The translations under genes were made by a program, and so were the position numbers. Under the pieces are notes generated by a model that saw nothing but the letters and a program-made list of their open reading frames with translations, had not been told where the DNA came from and did no database searches. From Rhodothermales bacterium (lineage in GTDB: Bacteria > Bacteroidota > Rhodothermia > Rhodothermales > Bin80), in assembly GCA_022821385.1 (NCBI GenBank), contig JAJEDR010000057.1:1-64000 (forward strand): a stretch of DNA of 64,000 bases. Direction: 5' to 3'. This document shows, one piece after another, positions 1 to 11,064 of this stretch. Numbering within the stretch: the stretch's first letter is position 1; each line of letters opens with the position of its first letter.

Positions 1-102
1 AAAGACAACTACCTGATCGCGGCCGGATACCCCGAATTACGTCAGAAAATCCCCTGGCTTGACAACAAAACCCTCCGGGTACAGTTCTCCAAAAGACCAT
101 AA
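1..102 (+). CDS. C-terminal end of an unidentified protein (truncated by window start)
   Basis: Frame 1 is open from base 1 to a TAA at 100-102: KDNYLIAAGYPELRQKIPWLDNKTLRVQFSKRP. No family recognised. Confidence 0.5.
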   Translation, partial: KDNYLIAAGYPELRQKIPWLDNKTLRVQFSKRP

Positions 103-701
103 TTCTCACATGAGAGAATGACCGCGGAAATTCAGGCTAGCCCCGAGGGCGCGGAGCAATCACCGATGGTATCGGGAAACGTTTACCGATTATCCAGTGA
201 ATCGAAGGGCCCTGATACCGGGCACGTACTGACACTTGAATGGTCGCGCGCACTTGCCGGCGCGAAATGGAGATCAAGTGGGAAATACTTGCTATTGTGT
301 TATGGAACTCCTCCCACGATTTTTTCGCGAAGTGGGCTTCAATTTTAGCAATCACCGCCGCCATGAAGCCATCACATTTGGAAACCTAGATGGCAATGAG
401 ATCTGCTTTCAAGACCTTGCCAATGCAGTACGGATCATCAATCTTGTTCTGTGAGAGCCGGAGGGTTAGATTCTCTCCTGGTACGTGGAAGCCTTTTTTG
501 CCATTTGGATACCGGCAATTTTTTAACCAGTAACTACTTGGATACTATGGTCAATAGAGCTTTTTCAAATGATCCCAAGAAGTGTAATTCCCGTAATGCG
601 CCTTGCACTTGATAATGCAAGGGTGCGCGGCGTTGCTGGTGGTGACGGTACCACCAACTAAGTCTGATGCGCAGTGGAGCTGTTGGTTGCGAGGATGCGG
701 T

Positions 702-3380
702 TTAGATCCCTCGAAATCCCCGATTACGTTCCGCACGTGGTTGCTGGAAACGCAGAAATTCCGCCAAGCGACCGCTCTTTACGTGTAAATTAAACCCCCA
801 TGACTGATAAGCTCCAAATGGAATCCAACGGAAAGACATATTCCAACACTCGAATTCTTTTGATAAGTTGAGCGTCGTAGTTACGATTTGTTTTCGCTCA
901 ACATCATAGCCTGTTTGACCTCGAACACGCCAGGTTGGGGTAAGACTGAAGTTGAAACCCGTATTTACGGTAGCCGAACGGCGAAGGACCAATTGCGGTC
1001 GAGTAATTTGATAGACAAAACTCAGGTTCAACGACCAATTTTCGAAACCGCCAGCCCCGCTGGTCTGAGAAAATTGATTGTTTACGCCCATTCCGAACGG
1101 GGGACCCGAACTACCAAACTGGGGCATTGTCGAGGTGCCCGTTGGCATGTCTTCTGTACGAGTTCGCGTGCGTCCACGCAATTGCATACTCCCGCGTACA
1201 CTCAGTTGCGTCAGTCGGGCAATAGCCAGATCACGAAGTGAGAAGACATACTCGTTCACCATGCGACGACCATCAGGACTGAGTTTGTAGGGTGAGAATG
1301 TAGAGCTGAAGTTTATGCTGAACTGGCCTAGAATATTGGTGCGGGCGCTTATGCGTATGGGAGACAATCTAAGCGAATCTGCCGCAAGGTTATAACTACT
1401 AGATGCGTTCAGAGTGAAGAGCCGAAGAACACGACTCTGATCGGATCCGGTTGAGTCTATGCTAACCCGTTTGGTCTCAAATGTATTGTCAATCCCAAAA
1501 TTTATCGCTTTCTGGGTTCCACCCTGTACGCCCGTAACAATGCTATAGCGGCGCGGGGTTAGCCCTGTTGCCAATGTATCAACGACAGGCAGGCCGGCTT
1601 CATCCAGTAAAGGACGTGTATACCCCCAGGTATCTCCAGCAAAGTCAGGTCGATACGAAAACCCGACACGCGGTCGCACCGTGTGCCTTAATCCTTGGTA
1701 CTGCCCAAGTTTGACAGGAAAAAGCCCGTAAATCGTTGTGTTCGCTGAGGCCCCTGTATTGAACTGCCTCAAGGCGAAAAATCCTTGTTCCGTTGTTCTT
1801 TCGGTTGAACCGTCCGCCAAAAGTGTTTGGCGCTCAGAAGTTATGAACCAGTCTTCGGTATAATTCGCGTTTGGTGAAAAATTCAGACGAACCTGTCCTA
1901 ATAAAGGTATCTGGCGTATTGCAAACGGAGCAGAGATAGGTATGCGGTGGGTGGCAGCAAATCGAATACGACCATCACTCCTACCAGTGGCAGACTGGTA
2001 TTTCTCTCCGTCAAGTAGCGCCTCGTACCATGAATAATCAACCGGTTGCCCGTCGGCCAGAGTGTCGCCGTTTGCGATCAACTCCTCGTCCGAGATTGGT
2101 CGAAATTCATACCTGTTGTTGATGCGCGACGATACACTGTACTGGAGTCGCTCATACCAGCGCTGATCCTGCCCGCTGCTGTTTTCGCGCTTGAACGGGG
2201 CACTGGTTCCTTGAGAGAAAGAAAATTGTGGCAGAGACAAGTCGACGCTGCCCGTGGATATCACCTGTTGCTGTCGCATGCTCAAGGAGATGGATCTGCT
2301 CCCCCTGAATGTGCGATTGAATTGGATAGAGGAACCAATAGATTGTCTGACATTATCGTCGTACTGGTACGAAACTGTGCGCAAGTAGGTACTAGAGGTG
2401 AGATTTACGTTTGCACTCAGGCGAGACTTTGGCGAGAAGGTCTGGTTATGGGTCCACCGGAAGCTCAGGTTGTTTCGCTTGACCAAATCTGGATCATCAC
2501 GCTCACCACTTCGCTCGTGAAGGAAATCCACGTTCAAGTTGCCGCTGAAACGATCACGGCGGTTGTAACGAAAAGCCGGGTTGACCTGCCAGCTTCCCTT
2601 TGTCCACAGGCCAAGTCGGACTTGTGCATCCATATGATCATTCATGGCAAAATACCATCCCCAGTTGCGCAGGAAAAAACCTCGCTCATCTTCGCCATAT
2701 TCGGGGGCCAGTAGTCCACTTCTGCGCCCCTCCTGGTAGGGCAGAAAGCCAAAGGGAAGCCACACGGGAGTCGGGATATTGAAAATGAAGAGTTGAATGG
2801 GGCCGGTATAGACCCATTTCTGATCAACGACCTTCATTCTGCGGGCCCTGAGTGAATAAGAAGGGGTCTCATCCGGTCCGCAATTGCAGGTAGTGTAGAG
2901 ACCGTCCTTGATAAAGATCGTACTGTCCTCCCTGACTTTTGCTATTCCGGCCTGTATAAAGCCCTCTTCAAACTGCGTTCTTGCTTCCGTTACACGTCCA
3001 CGTCGGGTAGCGAGATTGTAAGCCAGTCGTGATCCAGTCAACGTTTCAGTCCCCTCGGAAAATACGGGTGCGCCCACGAGGCCCGAATCTGTGGCAAGCC
3101 CCTGAGCGATAAGCTCGTCTTGGTCCAGGAGTAAGCTAATGGAGTGGGCACTGAGCTGAATGCCCTCGTAGGATACCCTAGCGTTACCGGTGAGTGTGCC
3201 AAGATCTCCCGCCCCTGAGTCAAAGTGCAATACCAGGGAGTCTCGGGCGCTGAATTCTATCGGAGAAGTAAGCGAATTAGTTTCCTGTGCCCAGGTAATC
3301 TGGGGAAAAAGCAGAAAACCAACAGCGACAAAGCAGAATAATTGTCTTAAAACGACTTCACCGTTTGCGGTTATAGTCAT
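702..3380 (-). CDS. lptD: LPS-assembly outer membrane protein LptD/OstA-like
   Basis: Long ORF with an N-terminal signal, an OstA-like segment (LVLHFDSGAGDLGTLTGNARVSYEGIQLSAHSISLLLDQDELIAQG) and a long beta-rich C-terminal region. The start is placed at MTITANGEV rather than the upstream ORF Met, which would overlap the ROK gene more. Confidence 0.8.
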   Translation of the reverse strand: MTITANGEVVLRQLFCFVAVGFLLFPQITWAQETNSLTSPIEFSARDSLVLHFDSGAGDLGTLTGNARVSYEGIQLSAHSISLLLDQDELIAQGLATDSGLVGAPVFSEGTETLTGSRLAYNLATRRGRVTEARTQFEEGFIQAGIAKVREDSTIFIKDGLYTTCNCGPDETPSYSLRARRMKVVDQKWVYTGPIQLFIFNIPTPVWLPFGFLPYQEGRRSGLLAPEYGEDERGFFLRNWGWYFAMNDHMDAQVRLGLWTKGSWQVNPAFRYNRRDRFSGNLNVDFLHERSGERDDPDLVKRNNLSFRWTHNQTFSPKSRLSANVNLTSSTYLRTVSYQYDDNVRQSIGSSIQFNRTFRGSRSISLSMRQQQVISTGSVDLSLPQFSFSQGTSAPFKRENSSGQDQRWYERLQYSVSSRINNRYEFRPISDEELIANGDTLADGQPVDYSWYEALLDGEKYQSATGRSDGRIRFAATHRIPISAPFAIRQIPLLGQVRLNFSPNANYTEDWFITSERQTLLADGSTERTTEQGFFALRQFNTGASANTTIYGLFPVKLGQYQGLRHTVRPRVGFSYRPDFAGDTWGYTRPLLDEAGLPVVDTLATGLTPRRYSIVTGVQGGTQKAINFGIDNTFETKRVSIDSTGSDQSRVLRLFTLNASSSYNLAADSLRLSPIRISARTNILGQFSINFSSTFSPYKLSPDGRRMVNEYVFSLRDLAIARLTQLSVRGSMQLRGRTRTRTEDMPTGTSTMPQFGSSGPPFGMGVNNQFSQTSGAGGFENWSLNLSFVYQITRPQLVLRRSATVNTGFNFSLTPTWRVRGQTGYDVERKQIVTTTLNLSKEFECWNMSFRWIPFGAYQSWGFNLHVKSGRLAEFLRFQQPRAERNRGFRGI

Positions 3381-4323
3381 CAATCTGATCGAATACAAGA
3401 CTGGCAGCACCAAGCATACCGGCCTCGTTTCCGAGCGTTTCCTGAATAACGACAACGCTTTCACGCATGCCGGGTTTTATGTATGACTCAATAACCTCTC
3501 GTACCGGCGTCAATAACAGGTCACCTGCATTGGAAACCCCACCGCCTATAACGATAGTACGTATGTCAAGCAGGTTAATAACGCCCCCCAATACGCAGCC
3601 CAGCTTCTGGCCGGCCCACCTAAGGATTTCTGTGGCACCGGGGTCCCCATTCATAGCTGCTCCTGCGATTGTAGCGGGTGTGAGATTCGACAGTCCCGGA
3701 GCTGTATACAATGAACTTTTGGGATATTTTATCAGGAACTCGCGGGCATGGCCGGTCAGGAATCGCTGGCCAAGGTATGCTTCAATAGCTCCATTGACGC
3801 CGGTCATATCCGGTGGGCCGTCATAATTAATGGACATATGGCCAATTTCTCCGGCGGCCCCGGTTTCACCTCGAAAGATTCGATTATTGAACACTATGGC
3901 ACCACCGACGCCCGTACCGAGCGTGACCATGATAAAATGGTTATAGTTTCGTGCGGCCCCGTAGTGTCCAGATCCGAGGGCTGCCGCGTTAGCATCATTC
4001 TCAACAAATATATTCAGGCGACTACCTAACCGTTTTTTTAGAACTGATCTCAGGTTAACAATACCCCATCCGGGCATATTTGGTGGATGAATTAACGACT
4101 TTCTGTCGAGGTCAATTGTCCCGGGAGCACCGATACCAATGCCTAGTACACGATTTCTGCGTTTTAGAAATGGTTTAACGGCCAGGGATATTTGATCTAG
4201 TACATGTTCTTTGCCTTCTTCGGCTTCGGTAGGGACTGAATTAGTGTTAACCAGGCCGAATGTCTTATGGACCAAAGCGGCTTTGATATTGGTACCTCCC
4301 AGGTCAATGCCAATCGCGTGCAT
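3358..4323 (-). CDS. ROK family sugar kinase (glucokinase-like)
   Basis: IGIDLGGTNIKAALV ATP-binding motif, GIGIGAPG, VENDANAAALGS, and GTGVGGAIVFNNRIFRGETGAAGEIGHM. Confidence 0.9.
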   Translation of the reverse strand: MHAIGIDLGGTNIKAALVHKTFGLVNTNSVPTEAEEGKEHVLDQISLAVKPFLKRRNRVLGIGIGAPGTIDLDRKSLIHPPNMPGWGIVNLRSVLKKRLGSRLNIFVENDANAAALGSGHYGAARNYNHFIMVTLGTGVGGAIVFNNRIFRGETGAAGEIGHMSINYDGPPDMTGVNGAIEAYLGQRFLTGHAREFLIKYPKSSLYTAPGLSNLTPATIAGAAMNGDPGATEILRWAGQKLGCVLGGVINLLDIRTIVIGGGVSNAGDLLLTPVREVIESYIKPGMRESVVVIQETLGNEAGMLGAASLVFDQIDDYNRKR

Positions 4324-4328
4324 ATTGA

Positions 4329-4637
4329 TTACTCCTCAATTCGATAAACAGTTTCTCCATCACGTCGCATACCATATTGCTCTCTCGCGATTTTTTCGAT
4401 CGCCTCATCGCTTGGCGGGTTTTCAAGCATTGACTGGAGCTCAGCTATTTCGCTTCTCAACTGGATATTCTCCTCTACCAACTTCTCATATTCCCGCTGC
4501 CACTCCGACCTCCGGACCAGGCTGTAACTATCGAACCAGGTGAACCAGAGCAATCCCGCAAACATCAGACCGATAAGCAACAGACGCGTAAGGCGTCTGC
4601 CCATTGAAATTTGCTGTGGTGTTGCCGTTGACGCCAT
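4329..4637 (-). CDS. Septum formation initiator family protein (FtsB/DivIC-like)
   Basis: 102 aa, one TM followed by a coiled coil and EKIAREQYGMRRDGETVYRI, typical of FtsB/DivIC. Located next to eno, a common arrangement. Confidence 0.8.
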   Translation of the reverse strand: MASTATPQQISMGRRLTRLLLIGLMFAGLLWFTWFDSYSLVRRSEWQREYEKLVEENIQLRSEIAELQSMLENPPSDEAIEKIAREQYGMRRDGETVYRIEE

Positions 4638-4649
4638 GCACGGTTCCCG

Positions 4650-5981
<1,332 letters not shown>

Positions 5982-6103
5982 TTACAACGGCGCGCCAAAA
6001 TACGTTGGTCGCCGCGAATGATAAAGTGAGGCAATGGATTATTGCGTTGCTTGCGTGATTCCACAGGTTCCTCCTACAACGGAGACCGCGTCTACAGGAA
6101 TGT

Positions 6104-7381
6104 TTAACGACGTTGCCGGACTCTAGTTGTACCACTGATAGTCATGCCCCGACAAGTATAACTCACCTGCGTACTTTCACCTACATTCCAGCGCTCAACG
6201 TAGAAAATATCCTCGGCGTTAGGGTAGGCTGTAGCCATTCGGTTAACGCCGTCCTGATCACCAATACGAGAATATTCATCTGCAATCAACCAGAACACTG
6301 CTGCCTGCTCGCGGTCGGCCACGCCACAACTGGCAACGGCTGTAGAATAAAGATTAGGAATAGCCACACGGGCCTGCTGGAATTCTGGATCAGCCTCTAT
6401 GGCTAACCTGTAGTGGTCGCGTGCCTCCCGGAAGTTTTCCATATCCTGATACGCTAAACCGACATTGTAATAATCCTGGGCAACGATCTCTATCTCTGGC
6501 AGGGCCTGCATCTGTCCGAAGAGTTCAATGGCGCGTTCGTTGTCACCATCTTCGACGTACATACGGGTTAACAGACGCAATGTAGCAGCAGAAGGCTTCA
6601 TGCTAAGAACCTTGTCTGCAAGCCCCAGCATTTCCTCGCGATAAGCCTCCTGCTGGTACAATCCAAAAAGTTGCGTAACCAGTTCAGCGTTATCGGGATC
6701 CGCTTCGTACTGCTCCTCTAGGAAGGCAATTTGTTCATCCGGGGGAATCACGGAGAAATACTTGTGGATCAGGCCCTCAATACTCTCTTCGCCTCCCCGC
6801 TTGTCTCTGAGTTCACGCAGGAAATCAAGTGCTCCTGCGATATCTTGCCCCTGATACATGTCCTGGACAATAACATCAAGGTAGTAGGGGTCAATACGCA
6901 GCGGATCCATTTCATAAGCGCTTCGGTATGATGCGATCATTTCGGACCGAAGATCAGCGAGTACATCAAGGTTAGATTGGATGAAACGTCCCTTATTGCG
7001 GGTCCAAATGAAGGGGTCAAATTCTATATCCAGTTGGGAGAGAACGGGGATCACCCGGTCGAACTGCACAAGTGCAGAATCAAGCCACACACGTTTATTT
7101 ACGGGGTCCTCTTCCTCATTGGCAAGTCCCTGAAAAGTTTCTATGGCACGCCTAAAGTTCACATCCGAGGTGCGCCGATAGCCGATGGGGGCGTTATAAA
7201 GGAGCCAAACCAAGTTAGGGAAAGCGTCACGGTAGTTTTGATTCTTGAAGTTCTCGTAGTAGAGCGTGTAATGGAGTCTAACCTCTGCATCATCCACGGT
7301 GGTCTGCGCCGAAACCGTAGATGCCAATGGGACTGAGATGACAATGAATAGTGCCAGCAGGCAAGTGTGGATGCGGTACAT
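6104..7381 (-). CDS. Secreted tetratricopeptide repeat protein
   Basis: Signal peptide (MYRIHTCLLALFIVISVPLASTVSAQ) and TPR-like repeats (YYNVGLAYQDMENFREARDHYRLAIEADPEF). Confidence 0.75.
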   Translation of the reverse strand: MYRIHTCLLALFIVISVPLASTVSAQTTVDDAEVRLHYTLYYENFKNQNYRDAFPNLVWLLYNAPIGYRRTSDVNFRRAIETFQGLANEEEDPVNKRVWLDSALVQFDRVIPVLSQLDIEFDPFIWTRNKGRFIQSNLDVLADLRSEMIASYRSAYEMDPLRIDPYYLDVIVQDMYQGQDIAGALDFLRELRDKRGGEESIEGLIHKYFSVIPPDEQIAFLEEQYEADPDNAELVTQLFGLYQQEAYREEMLGLADKVLSMKPSAATLRLLTRMYVEDGDNERAIELFGQMQALPEIEIVAQDYYNVGLAYQDMENFREARDHYRLAIEADPEFQQARVAIPNLYSTAVASCGVADREQAAVFWLIADEYSRIGDQDGVNRMATAYPNAEDIFYVERWNVGESTQVSYTCRGMTISGTTRVRQRR

Positions 7382-7435
7382 GGGATCTGAGTTTCCTAAC
7401 TGTGAAATTTAAGCAAGAACATGACAACAAATGAC

Positions 7436-8710
7436 TTATCCGAGCCTTCGTTTGACGAACCAGCGCTCACCGACATTCAAGGTGGCTGATACACCGATAA
7501 ACCGGTCGCGGATCAGGTTTTGATTTGTAGACCCGCGCGTACCAACTTCAAAGGTAATATCAACCCTGGTACCAAAAAATAATGTAGGCAGACCAATTCC
7601 GCCTGTGACTGCTTTAACAGCAATATCCGTACCGCGGACGGGACTTATATAAAGGTTGTCCCGGTAGAAACCGATACGATAGGCTATCCGGCGCAGGTAA
7701 GATGCCTGCATTGCGGCTCCTGCAGGGATAAACTCTACGCCTCCTCCGTAACGTGTACGGTCACGCAAATTGCTAGGCTTGAACCCCGTGAAGTAAAGGG
7801 TATTGGAAGCAGAGGACCAAGGTTCATGCCGGACTTCTGCGCTCAATAGCCAGCGATTCTGAAATCGGAGGGATAATCCACCGCGTGTTCGGATGGGGAC
7901 CCTAACGTTTCCTCTGACTGTTGCCCCCAGTGTATCGAGATCCAGGCTTTCTCCAAGGGTTAACACCTGGGTTCCTTTCAGTGTAACCGGCAAGGTTCCA
8001 CCGGCAGCAATTGAGATCTCGTATTCTTCGCCACTAAAGGACAGTGCTATGCCAGCAGACGAGGTTAATCCAGATAGGCGGGAGCTGCGTACTAGCCTGG
8101 TATCGAGGAGATCAGCGGAGTCAAATGTAGTACGTCGTTCGTCTTCGGCAATCCCAAATATGAGATCAGCAGATGCACCGATCGATGCCCATCGAGTTAA
8201 TCTCATTCCGAGACCGATCCTTGCCTGATGCAGCCCGCCGGAGCCTTCATGATGAATCTGGTACGGCAGTTCACCCTCCACGCCGGCGTCCAAGGTTTCT
8301 GTGGTTGATACTTCGTAATTGATTCGGCTGTAAGGTTCGTAGGAGGCTCCCAAACCCAGTCGCGTAGACAGGAGGGGCACTCCGATCTGGAGTGCATTGA
8401 AGTTTCCATGGATCAGTCGCTCAGCCCGTCCACCGGCATCCTGGGCATGCAATCGATTGAACTGCGCACCGGCGGCAACACGCACCAGCGTCTGACGGCT
8501 CCACGTTGCAGGATTGCTGAAGTTCATGTAGTCGTATGAGAAGAGTCCTACCCCCGCACCGCCGAGAGCTTGGGCCTGACTGGAAGCGAACGATGTGAGT
8601 TCTCCAATCCCATACCGCGAATAAAACGAACCATCATCCTGTCCCTGACCCTGAACGCTAGTTGCCAGAATCAGTGCTGCCAGGATAGCACATGAACTGA
8701 ATTTTCTCAT
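7436..8710 (-). CDS. Putative outer membrane beta-barrel protein
   Basis: Signal peptide, FYSRYGIGELTSFASSQAQALGGAGVGLFSYDYMNFSNPATWS (common in Bacteroidota OM proteins) and alternating beta-strand pattern. Its ATG overlaps the upstream gene stop by 4 nt. Confidence 0.65.
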   Translation of the reverse strand: MRKFSSCAILAALILATSVQGQGQDDGSFYSRYGIGELTSFASSQAQALGGAGVGLFSYDYMNFSNPATWSRQTLVRVAAGAQFNRLHAQDAGGRAERLIHGNFNALQIGVPLLSTRLGLGASYEPYSRINYEVSTTETLDAGVEGELPYQIHHEGSGGLHQARIGLGMRLTRWASIGASADLIFGIAEDERRTTFDSADLLDTRLVRSSRLSGLTSSAGIALSFSGEEYEISIAAGGTLPVTLKGTQVLTLGESLDLDTLGATVRGNVRVPIRTRGGLSLRFQNRWLLSAEVRHEPWSSASNTLYFTGFKPSNLRDRTRYGGGVEFIPAGAAMQASYLRRIAYRIGFYRDNLYISPVRGTDIAVKAVTGGIGLPTLFFGTRVDITFEVGTRGSTNQNLIRDRFIGVSATLNVGERWFVKRRLG

Positions 8711-9870
8711 GATTTCCCAGAGGAGACTAGCCGGCCGTCAAAAATAACTTGTGACGAAATGAAAGTTGCACGTGGAGACAGATCTCCGGCCTTCATGCCG
8801 TACAAGAGAACCGTGTTCAAGCCATTGTTAATCACGGGTGCACGCAATTCCAGGTAATCGTACTCCAGGTTTCCCAAAAAAACGCTTTGGAAGAAAACGC
8901 TGAGGTCTTGTCCAGAAAAGCGGTATTTGCCTTCACCGCTTAGGCTGGCTTCGCCAACCAAGATTGCAGGCGCATCCTGATCAGATGTCACTGCAACCAG
9001 CTGCAGCCTGTGTAGGAGTGGACGCACGAAGTTTGAAGGCGTGTTCTGACTGGCAATCGTGTCGGCACTGAAAGTGAGTACTGCACCGTTGATGGACCGG
9101 TCTGTGAAGAAGGCCTTTAGGTCAAAGTCAAGTGCGATTGCGGGACCTGTACCATCCTGGAACAGGACGAGTTCATCCGGGGGATCGGGTTCCGTCTTTC
9201 GGTCAAACTTTGTATATGTACTGCTTACCGTAAATGTCGTAGGTCCAGCTGTTGACGTTGCCACAAGTGTCGTGGACGCGGAATTGAATCCGGCTACCTG
9301 TCCGCTCCCGTTATCGATGAAAGCGAATCCGTAAAAATCTGATCCAAAATTATCACTTCGAAGTAGGTTTTCGTTTGCATCAATCCAAGAGGTCGGGAGA
9401 TCAATCGTGATGAGTGTGTCCCGCGTTGTTACGTTAACGTTGATGATCTCAGGGCCGAATGTCAAGGCAGTGTTGGCTTTTAGTCCACTCTGATCCCATT
9501 CAGCAAGAACTTGGTGCAGCGAAAACTCGAGCACGCCTGTGGTATCTCCAAAATCATAATCGCGCACAAGTCTCAATTGAACTGCACTTATGGCGTCTGA
9601 TGGGGCTCCAGAAAACTCCCCTGCAAAATCCAAAAAACCGGACGCCTCAACTTGGCCGGTTAATGGATCGTCAGCAGCTCCCACAAGCACACGGGGTGCA
9701 GCCCCTGTAATGTCAACGAGCGACGATGGAGAAAACGACGTTGATGGAACAGATTTGGTATTGAGATTTACGCTTTCACCTAGCAAATCCAGCCCTACAT
9801 CGGAGGTCGGATCGGTACAAGCCGCCAAAACGAGCAGCGAAAACAAGAGATAACAGCAAATTGGGCGCAT
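8707..9870 (-). CDS. Putative lipoprotein, DUF4270-like
   Basis: Lipobox (LFSLLVLAACTDP) and a Bacteroidota-type surface lipoprotein layout. Start placed at MRPICCYLL. Confidence 0.5.
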   Translation of the reverse strand: MRPICCYLLFSLLVLAACTDPTSDVGLDLLGESVNLNTKSVPSTSFSPSSLVDITGAAPRVLVGAADDPLTGQVEASGFLDFAGEFSGAPSDAISAVQLRLVRDYDFGDTTGVLEFSLHQVLAEWDQSGLKANTALTFGPEIINVNVTTRDTLITIDLPTSWIDANENLLRSDNFGSDFYGFAFIDNGSGQVAGFNSASTTLVATSTAGPTTFTVSSTYTKFDRKTEPDPPDELVLFQDGTGPAIALDFDLKAFFTDRSINGAVLTFSADTIASQNTPSNFVRPLLHRLQLVAVTSDQDAPAILVGEASLSGEGKYRFSGQDLSVFFQSVFLGNLEYDYLELRAPVINNGLNTVLLYGMKAGDLSPRATFISSQVIFDGRLVSSGKS

Positions 9871-9982
9871 AAGCAATCGGCGTGGGCATTTGAAGAATAT
9901 GCCCAAGAACGCGGCGGCCGCACGAATTGGTACAGAGCGCGACCGAGAACCTGCAACTTTGGAGAGAACGCGGATGTTCCCC

Positions 9983-10759
9983 TTATACAGGTTCCATTCT
10001 CAGCAGGCTCTCGTACAGATTGCCCGCCTGTGCGATCATTTGCTCGGTCTCATCACTGAACTGCACGCATGATCTGGATTTCTTCTCCAGAGACGGGGGA
10101 TACGCAACTGAGTCGGAGAATTGCTTACCCAGATCGGTCATACTCTTGCCAGAAAGGTCTCCGTTGAGGGAGAGCCTCATATTTTTCACCAGTTTCTGTG
10201 AAACTGTTGCATTGGCCTCAATATCATCTGGGGTATATACAGTCCTTGCAGACTCAAACAGTGGATCGTTTTTATACTCGGTGGTTACCACTAGGGGTAC
10301 AAAACCACTGATCCATCCGAGTGCATGAACGACATCTGGCTGCCACTGCATTTTGCGCACGATCTCCAGAACTGACCGTGCAAAAAAGAGCGCACGAGTG
10401 GCATTATCCTCAAAAACGTTCCCCAGTTTGTCCTGGTGCAAACCTTTTCTTTTGAAGAAATTTTTGTTGTCTATGAAATAAACCTGTCGCCGCGTTCCAG
10501 GGATTGCCGTTACTTTGACGGTCAGTGTCTCCGTTGTGCGTCCCATGTGCACTTTTGTGCGACGGAGACGAATAACCTCGTGCAGGCCGTTCCTACGCTC
10601 GCTTATTGTGCCGTAGCGAGGCATCATAATCCTGGTTTCGAAATTACCGAGTGCTTGGAGTCCTTCGGGTATGCATCTGGTCAGGGTCCCGACATCGCTT
10701 TCATTGGTAAATGGATGAACTTCGCCAGTGACGAATAAGGCTTTGATTGGTTGATCCAT
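9983..10759 (-). CDS. Short glycogen/starch synthase (GT5 N-terminal catalytic domain)
   Basis: IKALFVTGEVHPFTNESDVGTLTRCIPEGLQALGNFETRIMMPRYG and WQPDVVHALGWISGFVPLVV. The ~260-aa GT5-N-only form occurs in Bacteroidota-like genomes. Confidence 0.75.
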   Translation of the reverse strand: MDQPIKALFVTGEVHPFTNESDVGTLTRCIPEGLQALGNFETRIMMPRYGTISERRNGLHEVIRLRRTKVHMGRTTETLTVKVTAIPGTRRQVYFIDNKNFFKRKGLHQDKLGNVFEDNATRALFFARSVLEIVRKMQWQPDVVHALGWISGFVPLVVTTEYKNDPLFESARTVYTPDDIEANATVSQKLVKNMRLSLNGDLSGKSMTDLGKQFSDSVAYPPSLEKKSRSCVQFSDETEQMIAQAGNLYESLLRMEPV

Positions 10760-11064
10760 AGATGCTTCGGTAGGCTTATCCTCTTAAATTCCCGTCCACA
10801 TTATCAGCTGCAAAGACACGCAGTCGCACCAATTGGGAAAGAGAGACGTCGCTATATGTAAGTGTTATGTTATATGTCACAGCAGGCCGTTGGGCAAGAT
10901 ACGAAAAAAGCGCTTACCATCAAAATATGAGAGACGCCGTGATAGGGTGTTTATAACAGATCGTATAGTGTTGGTCCGAAAATTGTCAAAGTGATTGGAG
11001 CAGGTTGGACAGGACGGGGTTAAATCCCCTTTGTGAATGAAGTCGCTCACTTATCTCTAATTTC

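Noticed and set aside
118-700. Small overlapping ORFs after the truncated first gene
   Set aside because: Short, mutually overlapping on both strands, without recognisable domains.
2046-2714. 222-aa plus-strand ORF inside lptD
   Set aside because: Antisense to a clear LptD coding region; composition is consistent with a shadow ORF.
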